64,000 nucleotides of DNA. It comes from Pueribacillus theae. GTDB lineage: Bacteria; Bacillota; Bacilli; Bacillales; UBA6769. The notes below the pieces were generated by a model, which had not been told where the DNA came from, did not search any database, and was given only the letters and a program-made list of their open reading frames with translations. A program made the translations under genes and the position numbers. Of the stretch, positions 1 through 6,215 are shown one piece after another (position 1 is the stretch's first letter; every line of letters starts with the position of its first letter). The stretch spans positions 1-64,000 of the forward strand of contig NZ_QCZG01000001.1 in the NCBI RefSeq assembly GCF_003097615.1, in the 5' to 3' direction.

Positions 1-17
1 AAGTGAATAATAACAAT

Positions 18-91
18 GGACCCTTAGCTCAGTTGGTTAGAGCAGACGGCTCATAACCGTCCGGTCGTAGGTTCGAGTCCTACAGGGTCCA
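18..91 (+). tRNA. tRNA with CAT anticodon, probably tRNA-Ile2 (lysidine-modified)
   Basis: Full cloverleaf. Acceptor stem GGACCCT pairs with AGGGTCC at 84-90, discriminator A91. The anticodon arm GACGG/CCGTC encloses loop CTCATAA with anticodon CAT at 52-54. CAT could mean Met, but the body (TTAGCTCAGTTGGTTAGAGC and the CTCATAA loop) resembles the Ile2 tRNA whose C34 is converted to lysidine by TilS to read AUA. It is followed by tRNA-Ser, matching the Ile-Ser order in the B. subtilis trnB cluster. No CCA is encoded directly after A91 (the next bases are CTA). The isoacceptor assignment is inference. Confidence 0.85.
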
Positions 92-208
92 CTAAATCAG
101 ATGTCAGGGATCAGAGGCTAGAAGCCGGATTGAAAGTTATTCATAAAGTTTAAAAAGTATTTTGATTTAACGTTCATCAGGCCTCTTGCTTCCAACATCT
201 TGCAAAAC

Positions 209-298
209 GGAGGAATACCCAAGTCTGGCTGAAGGGATCGGTCTTGAAAACCGACAGGGGCTTCACGGCCCGCGGGGGTTCGAATCCCTCTTCCTCCG
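209..298 (+). tRNA. tRNA-Ser (TGA anticodon)
   Basis: Class II tRNA with a long variable arm. Acceptor GGAGGAA at 209-215 pairs with TTCCTCC at 291-297, discriminator G298, and CCA is encoded at 299-301. The anticodon loop CTTGAAA gives TGA, reading UCA serine codons. The T-arm GGGGGTTCGAATCCCTC is canonical. Confidence 0.95.
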
Positions 299-318
299 CC
301 ATACATACGAAACCGGAG

Positions 319-569
<251 letters not shown>

Positions 570-588
570 CCATACATCACCAAGCGTA

Positions 589-615
589 CAGGTTTCTGAT
601 GAAACTTGTTTTTTT
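589..615 (+). terminator. Terminator of the tRNA cluster
   Basis: The hairpin CAGGTTTC-TGAT-GAAACTTG is followed by a run of seven T. It lies 17 bp after the encoded CCA of tRNA-Phe and separates the cluster from sodA. Confidence 0.8.
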
Positions 616-651
616 GATTTCAAAAAAAGTATTGTAAATAGGTTTAAAAAA

Positions 652-681
652 TTGAAACCTTAGGGTATATCTGGTAATGTA
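652..681 (+). promoter_or_regulatory. Possible sigma-A promoter of sodA
   Basis: TTGAAA (652-657) and TAATGT (676-681) are separated by 18 bp and lie about 40 bp upstream of the sodA start. The match is partial, so this is a candidate only. Confidence 0.4.
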
Positions 682-720
682 AAAAGTGATCACAACTTAC
701 ATATGAAGGAGGAATTGCTT

Positions 721-1332
721 ATGGCAAAGTATGAACTGCCTGAATTGCCTTACGCTGCGAACGCACTTGAACCGCATATCGACGAAGAAACGATGAAGAT
801 TCATCATGGGAGACACCACAACACGTATGTCACCAATTTGAATAATGCACTTGAAGGCCATGACGACTTGGCAAGCAAAAGTGTAGAGGAACTTGTCGCA
901 AATCTTGACGCGGTTCCTGAGAACATCCGTACAGCTGTAAGAAATAACGGTGGAGGACATGCCAACCACTCGTTCTTCTGGCAAATTTTAAGCCCGAATG
1001 GCGGCGGCCAGCCTTCTGGTGAATTAGCTGAAGCCATCAACAACAAATTCGGAAGCTTTGATAAGTTTAAAGAGGAGTTTGCGGCAGCGGCCACAGGCAG
1101 ATTCGGTTCCGGCTGGGCATGGTTAGTTGTAAATAACGGTCAGTTGGAAGTGATGAGTACACCAAACCAAGATACACCGCTTATGGAAGGTAAAACTCCT
1201 ATTCTTGGCCTTGACGTATGGGAGCATGCCTATTATTTAAAATACCAAAACAAACGTCCGGACTACATTAATGCATTCTGGAACGTTGTAAATTGGGATG
1301 AAGTGGCAAAACGCTACAACGAAGCTAAATAA
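721..1332 (+). CDS. sodA: Superoxide dismutase [Mn]
   Basis: Converts superoxide to peroxide and oxygen in the cytoplasm. The 203-residue length is normal for the Fe/Mn SOD family. The metal ligands are recognisable: the first His of KIHHGRHH near residue 28, the His of GHANHSFFW near 82, and Asp and His of DVWEHAYY near 165-169. The Gln in TPNQDTPLM favours manganese. The start is ATG 721, because the ribosome-binding site AAGGAGG lies just upstream and the ATG at 703 precedes that site. It sits next to a yqgE-like gene, as in B. subtilis (sodA-yqgE). It is transcribed alone between terminators. Confidence 0.97.
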   Translation: MAKYELPELPYAANALEPHIDEETMKIHHGRHHNTYVTNLNNALEGHDDLASKSVEELVANLDAVPENIRTAVRNNGGGHANHSFFWQILSPNGGGQPSGELAEAINNKFGSFDKFKEEFAAAATGRFGSGWAWLVVNNGQLEVMSTPNQDTPLMEGKTPILGLDVWEHAYYLKYQNKRPDYINAFWNVVNWDEVAKRYNEAK

Positions 1333-1346
1333 AAAAGATTTCACTC

Positions 1347-1377
1347 AAAATCAGCCAATTATTTGGCTGATTTTTTT
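1347..1377 (+). terminator. Terminator after sodA
   Basis: The stem AAATCAGCCAA-TTAT-TTGGCTGATTT runs directly into a T tract, 15 bp after the sodA stop. Confidence 0.9.
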
Positions 1378-1381
1378 CTGT

Positions 1382-1450
1382 GTTAGGGAAGGATAATTTG
1401 CAGTACGGCAGAAAATCGACGTGGCGGCAAATTTTAAGTCCTGAGTGCAA
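1382..1450 (+). repeat. Dispersed intergenic repeat, copy 1
   Basis: The core AGAAAATCGACGTGGCGGCA and the bases that follow recur at 37569-37632 with about three changes over 29 bp. The flanks also match more loosely (GTTAGG at the 5' end, TAAG.CCT.AGT at the 3' end). Both copies are intergenic. No function is recognised. Confidence 0.7.
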
Positions 1451-1531
1451 GTTTTCTTTATCTTCTTTTCCGTGCGAATATCGTCACTTGATTAACGCAC
1501 ACTAATTTTTAAGGGAAAAGGAGAGATACAT

Positions 1532-2764
1532 ATGAACATTTTAAAAAAAATACTTGGAAATATTGAAGTGACGCGCGGTCTTTCTTTACTGATTTTAATT
1601 GGTGGCCTTTACTCTTTAAGCATTGCTTTGTCAAATACATTTGTGAATGTATTTCTCTGGAAACAGACCGGTAAATTTATAGATATTGCTGTTTATAATT
1701 TAGCAATCGTCGTATTAGAACCAATTGCTTTTCTATTCGCCGGAAAAATCGCTAAAAAAATCGATCGGGTCATTGTATTAAGGATCGGTGTGATTTTTTT
1801 ATCAGCTTTTTATTTAGCAGTATTGCTTTCCGGCGAGAGGGCAAGTGCGTATATCGTTTTACTTGGGGCACTACTCGGAATCGGATACGGTTTTTACTGG
1901 CTTGCTTATAATGTTTTAACCTTTGAAATCACTGAACCTGAAACTCGTGATTTTTTTAATGGTTTTCTTGGAGTAATGACTTCGTTTTCAGGAATTGTCG
2001 GCCCAATCTTTGCAGGATTTATCATTTCTTCGATGGAAAAGTTTACGGGTTATAAAATTATTTTTTCTTTTTCTCTCTTGCTTTTTGTGGGAGCAGTAGT
2101 ATTGAGTTTTTTCTTGCACAGAAGAGCGGCCAAGGGCAGTTTTGCTTTTCGCGATGTCTTTCAAGAAAAAAAAAGAAACAGAAATTGGAGAAATATTTTA
2201 TACGCACATTTTTTCCAAGGGCTGCGTGAAGGAACGTTTGCTTTTGTTATCGTTGTCTGGGTTTTCATCATAACAAAAAGTGAATTGGCGTTGGGTGCGT
2301 TTAATTTCGTCATGTCCACTGTCCAGCTGCTGGCTTATTATGCAGTTGCAAGATTTATTAAGAAACAAAATCGAAAAAAAGCAATTCTCGCAGGAGGCAT
2401 CATTTTATATGCAGCAGTTTACATCATTCTTTTTAAATTAACGTATCCCGGTTTACTATTTTATGCTGCTGTGATTTCGATTGCCTACCCGCTTTTGCTC
2501 GTCCCTTACCAGTCCATCACTTATGATGTCATCGGAACAGCGAAAAAAGCTGCCGACTTTAGAGTGGAATATATTGTTTTTCGGGAATTATATGTAAATG
2601 TTGGGCGCATTTTTTCCATCCTGGCGTTTATTATTTGTGTATCCATGTTCAAAGAAGAAAGCATCCGATACCTCATGATGGTTCTTGGAGCAGGCCACCT
2701 CATTTTGTATTTCTTTGTCAGAAAAATATCTTTTAAAAAAATGAACAGAGCAATATGGCAATAA
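1532..2764 (+). CDS. yqgE: MFS-type permease, YqgE-like
   Basis: A 410-residue integral membrane protein with about 12 hydrophobic segments, organised as two six-helix halves around a cytoplasmic loop rich in Lys/Arg (FQEKKRNRNWRN). This is the major facilitator pattern. Its position directly after sodA matches B. subtilis yqgE. The substrate is unknown. The start ATG has the ribosome-binding site AAAAGGAGAG about 9 nt upstream. The gene ends at a bidirectional terminator shared with the convergent small genes on the minus strand. Confidence 0.85.
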   Translation: MNILKKILGNIEVTRGLSLLILIGGLYSLSIALSNTFVNVFLWKQTGKFIDIAVYNLAIVVLEPIAFLFAGKIAKKIDRVIVLRIGVIFLSAFYLAVLLSGERASAYIVLLGALLGIGYGFYWLAYNVLTFEITEPETRDFFNGFLGVMTSFSGIVGPIFAGFIISSMEKFTGYKIIFSFSLLLFVGAVVLSFFLHRRAAKGSFAFRDVFQEKKRNRNWRNILYAHFFQGLREGTFAFVIVVWVFIITKSELALGAFNFVMSTVQLLAYYAVARFIKKQNRKKAILAGGIILYAAVYIILFKLTYPGLLFYAAVISIAYPLLLVPYQSITYDVIGTAKKAADFRVEYIVFRELYVNVGRIFSILAFIICVSMFKEESIRYLMMVLGAGHLILYFFVRKISFKKMNRAIWQ

Positions 2765-2772
2765 AAGAAACA

Positions 2773-2812
2773 ATGCCAGTCCTGCAAGTGTTTAACGGAC
2801 TGGCATGTTTAT
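2773..2812. terminator. Bidirectional terminator between yqgE and the MltG-like gene
   Basis: ATGCCAGTCC and GGACTGGCAT form a 10-bp stem with a 14-nt loop. T-rich tracts on the + side and A-rich sequence on the other side let it serve both convergent genes. Confidence 0.85.
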
Positions 2813-3267
2813 TTTGTAATAATGTTGACGATTTCCTTGATCGACATCTCACTGTTAAGCTTATAAGATCCCGATTTTACAGCGGTTTCGAGTTTATTCT
2901 TATGTAAATAATCTCTAAATTCATCTTTGTCTGTAATGATTTTCGCGTCAAAAAGTTTGCTTGTCACTTCTTGGCTGCTTGTGCCTTTAGGAACGTCAAG
3001 TTGAATTTGGTACACGACATTTTTATCAGCTTGTTGATTGGCTTGTTCATTCAACTTTTCAAATTCTTTTTCGGATAGAATGACGAGATCATTTTTGTCA
3101 GCAAATGATTTGACATCTGTCTCAGTCAATTGTTTCCTCTCTTCTGTTGGGCTATTTGATGCAGCAGGAGTAGCGTCCGCCTTGACATTTTGAAAATAAA
3201 AGTAACTTAATACAGCCGTAGCGAGTAGTAGGCCTGCAGCAAAACTTCGCAATCCGTTTCGAGTCAT
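2809..3267 (-). CDS. Small membrane-anchored MltG/YceG N-domain protein
   Basis: 152 residues. An N-terminal membrane segment (about 9-27) is followed by a charged linker with coiled-coil character (about 45-85). The C-terminal domain (about 90-152) has the pattern of the N-terminal LysM-like part of MltG (V.KGTSSQEVTSKLFDAKII..., then GSYKL....SIKEIV). The catalytic YceG transglycosylase domain is absent, so an enzyme label would be misleading; it may bind peptidoglycan or regulate MltG. ATG start with AAAGGA 6 nt upstream. It follows the small gene at 3271-3480 with only a few bases between, so the two are probably co-transcribed. Loosely comparable to B. subtilis yqzC. Confidence 0.75.
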   Translation of the reverse strand: MTRNGLRSFAAGLLLATAVLSYFYFQNVKADATPAASNSPTEERKQLTETDVKSFADKNDLVILSEKEFEKLNEQANQQADKNVVYQIQLDVPKGTSSQEVTSKLFDAKIITDKDEFRDYLHKNKLETAVKSGSYKLNSEMSIKEIVNIITK

Positions 3268-3270
3268 TTT

Positions 3271-3480
3271 TTATCCTTTCTTACTTTTTTTATTGTCGGT
3301 TAACATGATCTCTTCTTCCAAAACATTAATCTTTTTCTTTAATTTCAAAATTTCCTGCATTAAGCTTATCGAAAAGTTTTCAAGTTGCTTTTCGACATCC
3401 TTCGCAGGATCCTTTTGAAAAAAAGAAAAGATCAAAATAAAGACAGCTACTGCCAATAGCGATAGAATCGCAATTTCCAT
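3271..3480 (-). CDS. Small single-TM coiled-coil protein
   Basis: 69 residues from ATG 3480, chosen because AGAGGG precedes it by about 7 nt; the in-frame TTG at 3501 has no such site. An N-terminal hydrophobic segment (EIAILSLLAVAVFILIF) is followed by a heptad-like charged region (KDVEKQLENFSISLMQEILKL, cut here for length) and a Lys-rich tail. The likely topology is a short membrane anchor with a cytoplasmic coiled coil. Function is unknown. It is immediately upstream of the MltG-like gene on the same strand, so the pair may act together at the membrane. Confidence 0.7.
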   Translation of the reverse strand: MEIAILSLLAVAVFILIFSFFQKDPAKDVEKQLENFSISLMQEILKLKKKINVLEEEIMLTDNKKSKKG

Positions 3481-3562
3481 TTTGAATCCCTCTTTTTTCA
3501 AATGATTTACAAATATAGTTTAAACGAGGAGTAATAAAAAAGAAAGGGAAAAAATAGATAAC

Positions 3563-3591
3563 TTGAACCTAAGTTGATAATTTGGTACAAT
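3563..3591 (+). promoter_or_regulatory. Sigma-A type promoter of rpmG
   Basis: TTGAAC (3563-3568) and TACAAT (3586-3591) are separated by 17 bp, about 45 bp upstream of the rpmG start. Confidence 0.6.
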
Positions 3592-3635
3592 GGGTACGTT
3601 AATTTGATTTGTGATGATGAAATGGAGGGGTATAG

Positions 3636-3785
3636 ATGCGTGTACAAGTAACTCTTGCTTGCACTGAAACGGGTGACCGTAATTATATTACTACAAAAAA
3701 CAAACGTAATAATCCGGATCGTATAGAACTTAAAAAATACAGCCCAAGGTTAAAAAGGCATACGTTGCATCGTGAAACAAAGTAA
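3636..3785 (+). CDS. rpmG: 50S ribosomal protein L33, Cys-poor (zinc-independent type)
   Basis: A 49-residue basic protein beginning [20 protein letters not shown] and ending HTLHRETK, the typical L33 ends. It is a large-subunit structural protein. The zinc-ribbon form of L33 has two CxxC pairs; here only Cys9 remains. The other positions read Thr or Ser ([14 protein letters not shown]), so the protein should not bind zinc. ATG start with GGAGGGG 6-10 nt upstream and a good promoter at 3563-3591. The locus (rpmG followed by the folate cyclo-ligase) matches rpmGA-yqgN in B. subtilis. Confidence 0.93.
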   Translation: MRVQVTLACTETGDRNYITTKNKRNNPDRIELKKYSPRLKRHTLHRETK

Positions 3786-3879
3786 GCGGTAGGTAAATCC
3801 TGCTGCTTTTTTTAATTTGGCTGAAGGCCAATACCATAAGGATTTATTTTTTCCCTTTAACAAGGAGAATGAGTGTGAT

Positions 3880-4446
3880 ATGACGAAACAAGAATGGCGT
3901 ACGTTCATGAAAAAAAAGCTTGCTCACATGCCTAGCGATACATTTGGCAATCTTTGTAAAAAAATTCAAGATAGGCTTTTTCAGGATTGTTTGTGGCATG
4001 AAGCGAACACGATTGGCTTGACAGTTTCAGTAAATAGAGAAATTGATACGAAGAAAATTATCGAAGAAGCATGGAAGCTTGGCAAACAAACCGCCGTCCC
4101 AAAATGTTCGCCTGATTCATTTGAAATGGAGTTTTATCTTTTTGATTCTTTTTCACAAATCGAAAGAGGATTCTGTAATTTAGAAGAGCCTGTTGTCGAA
4201 AAAACAAGAGCAATCGCGGAAAAAGACCTAGATTTATTGATCGTTCCCGGACTTGCTTTTGATAAAAATGGATATAGAATTGGTTATGGAGGGGGATTTT
4301 TTGATCGTTATTTGCAAAAATACCCGAACGAAACGATATCTTTATCTTTTGAATGCCAACTGATTCCACACGTACCACGCGATCGTTACGATAAACCTGT
4401 GAATCAGCTAATCACAGAAAAAGCATGTTATAAAACGAGACTTTAA
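3880..4446 (+). CDS. yqgN: 5-formyltetrahydrofolate cyclo-ligase
   Basis: ATP-dependent conversion of 5-formyl-THF to 5,10-methenyl-THF, returning stored folate to one-carbon metabolism. 188 residues, normal for the family. The C-terminal signature GYGGGFFDRYL near 140-150 and the LIVPGLAFD motif before it form the nucleotide/folate site. The start was taken as ATG 3880 (MTKQEWR), which has AAGGAG upstream (spacing a little long at about 12 nt). An in-frame TTG at 3817 would add an unlikely leader. It follows rpmG and precedes thiF on the same strand. Confidence 0.92.
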   Translation: MTKQEWRTFMKKKLAHMPSDTFGNLCKKIQDRLFQDCLWHEANTIGLTVSVNREIDTKKIIEEAWKLGKQTAVPKCSPDSFEMEFYLFDSFSQIERGFCNLEEPVVEKTRAIAEKDLDLLIVPGLAFDKNGYRIGYGGGFFDRYLQKYPNETISLSFECQLIPHVPRDRYDKPVNQLITEKACYKTRL

Positions 4447-4518
4447 TGGGGGTCTTACGGACGGTTACACAAACTGGTGTTTTCTAAGTTTACATTTACA
4501 GATAAAGGGGAAAAGAAT

Positions 4519-5538
4519 TTGGGTGAAATGTTTGAGAGATACTCAAGACAAATGTTGTTTGCGCCAATCGGCTCAACAGGTCAAGAAAAATTAAAAAAAA
4601 GCAAGGTGCTTATCGTCGGAATGGGCGCCCTTGGCACGGCAGCCGCTAACCACCTCGTTCGTTCTGGTGTTGGTTTTCTCCGGTTCGTTGATCGGGATTA
4701 TGTAGAATTGTCGAATTTACAAAGACAGATGCTTTTTGATGAAGACGATGTCAGAGAGTCTTTGCCCAAAGCTGTGGCTGCAGAAAGAAAGTTAAGAAAA
4801 ATAAATAGCAGCATATCGATCGAAGGGATCGTTGCGGATGTAACCGCAGCCAATATTGAAGAATTCCTCGTTGGAATTGACTTGATCGTTGACGGGACGG
4901 ATAATTTTTCGACACGATTCCTACTAAATGATGCAGCTTTTAAAAATAACATTCCTTACGTATATGGCGGGGTTGTTAGTTCCCGAGGGATGAGTGCGCT
5001 GTTTATTCCTGAAAAAACGCCTTGCCTGAGATGCTTCATTACTGAAGGCGATGGAAGCGGAGAAACGTGTGATACCGTTGGAGTTATTTCACCAATCGTC
5101 GACATTGTTTCTTCATATGAAGTCACTGAAGCGCTTAAATATTTAGCGGAAGATCATCATAAACTAAGAAATGGGTTAATCTCAATAGACGTTTGGCAAA
5201 ACCGGACACATGTGATTCCCTTCGGTGAAGCAAAGCAAAATTGTCCTACATGCCAAAGAAAAGAATATCCCGCCTTAAAAATTGATCATGAAGAAATTGC
5301 CACGTCACTTTGCGGCCGTGAAACGGTTCAGATAAAGGCAAAGCAGTCATTCTTATTAAATGAGTGGTCAAATCGGCTTAAACCAATTGCAGATGTGAAA
5401 GAGACCCCGTTTTTACTGCGGGTTCAGCTCAAAGAAGGAGAGCGTCTCGTATTATTCCCTGATGGGCGTGTTCTTGTCCAAGGGACAGAAGATATCGTGA
5501 GAGCAAAAACGCTTTATGCCCGATATATTGGATTGTAG
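4519..5538 (+). CDS. thiF: ThiS adenylyltransferase ThiF (E1-like)
   Basis: Activates the C-terminal glycine of ThiS by adenylation for sulfur transfer in thiazole synthesis. 339 residues. Features: Rossmann motif VGMGALGTAAANHL near 33-46, DRDYVELSNLQRQ after it, the conserved Cys of GETCDTVGVISP, and two zinc CxxC pairs (CLRC and CPTC). About 85 residues follow the zinc site with no recognised domain. TTG 4519 is preferred because AAGGGG lies 8 nt upstream; ATG 4528 is an alternative. MoeB is the main alternative identity. No molybdopterin genes are nearby, and the thi operon at 9.4-13.2 kb has thiS but no thiF, which favours ThiF. Confidence 0.85.
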   Translation: MGEMFERYSRQMLFAPIGSTGQEKLKKSKVLIVGMGALGTAAANHLVRSGVGFLRFVDRDYVELSNLQRQMLFDEDDVRESLPKAVAAERKLRKINSSISIEGIVADVTAANIEEFLVGIDLIVDGTDNFSTRFLLNDAAFKNNIPYVYGGVVSSRGMSALFIPEKTPCLRCFITEGDGSGETCDTVGVISPIVDIVSSYEVTEALKYLAEDHHKLRNGLISIDVWQNRTHVIPFGEAKQNCPTCQRKEYPALKIDHEEIATSLCGRETVQIKAKQSFLLNEWSNRLKPIADVKETPFLLRVQLKEGERLVLFPDGRVLVQGTEDIVRAKTLYARYIGL

Positions 5539-5556
5539 AAAAAGGAGGCGAACGTT

Positions 5557-5694
5557 ATAAAAACGGTAAAGAAAATCATTTTCATTCAAACCGTTGCGTT
5601 ATTGCTTGTTGCAATAGGCTTTCGATTTTTTAAAACAGTCCGCCATTTAACATTTCCTGAAATGAGGGAAAAAGTAATCGAATCGAGAATTTAA
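5557..5694 (+). CDS. Small single-TM ORF with strong RBS but non-canonical AUA start
   Basis: A 45-codon open frame reads IKTVKKIIFIQTVALLLVAI and then a basic/amphipathic tail ending in EKVIESRI. AAGGAGG at 5542-5548 sits 8 nt before codon ATA 5557, ideal spacing, yet no ATG, GTG or TTG is available there. Either AUA is used, the start has been lost, or the base is a sequencing error. It sits between thiF and yqgQ, where B. subtilis has the small gene yqgO, but I cannot confirm homology. A membrane peptide of unknown function. Confidence 0.45.
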   Translation: MKTVKKIIFIQTVALLLVAIGFRFFKTVRHLTFPEMREKVIESRI

Positions 5695-5710
5695 CAACAG
5701 CCTTTTTGAA

Positions 5711-5741
5711 GTAAGAGCAGATTAGTGTAATCTGCTCTTAC
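5711..5741. repeat. Perfect 14-bp inverted repeat
   Basis: GTAAGAGCAGATTA-GTG-TAATCTGCTCTTAC is a perfect palindrome with a 3-nt loop, between the small ORF and yqgQ. There is no T run after it, so it is an atypical terminator. It could be an mRNA processing/stability hairpin or an operator. Confidence 0.85.
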
Positions 5742-5781
5742 CTACGGTATATTAGAGTTTTCTTTAAAAGGGTGTTTCATT

Positions 5782-5994
5782 TTGAATACATTTTATGATA
5801 TCCAGCAATTATTAAAGCGCTTTGGAATATTTATTTATACAGGAAATCGTCTCGCTGATTTGGAGTTAATGGAAGAAGAAATACATGAACTGTACAGAAT
5901 GAAAATGATTGAGGCTCAAGATTACAAAATCGCATTGCTCATTTTAAGAAAAGAATATAGATTTGAAAGAGAGAAAAAAGACAGGACTATTTAA
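5782..5994 (+). CDS. yqgQ: YqgQ family protein
   Basis: 70 residues, beginning NTFYDIQQLLKRFGIFIYTG and containing LADLELMEEEIHELY. This is the YqgQ pattern, a small helical protein of unknown function whose family members adopt a helical-bundle fold. TTG 5782 follows AAAAGGG by about 8 nt. In B. subtilis yqgQ lies between the rhomboid protease gene yqgP and glcK. Here neither neighbour is present, and an LTA synthase-family gene comes next. Confidence 0.85.
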   Translation: MNTFYDIQQLLKRFGIFIYTGNRLADLELMEEEIHELYRMKMIEAQDYKIALLILRKEYRFEREKKDRTI

Positions 5995-6215
5995 CTGTTT
6001 TTTAAGAAAAGCGAAACTTTATCCAGTCTTTAATCGTAATTATTATGTGGGGTTAAGAAAAAACGCTAATTCATTTTTCTGGAAGTTAGTGGTGAAAAGT
6101 TAGATTTGCTTAAATATGGAAAAACTGTCGGTTGCCATAACAGTTAAAAGAGATTATGATATCTCTTATGTAAAGAATTACCGTACGAAAGAGAAATGAG
6201 GAGTGCTGGATTACG

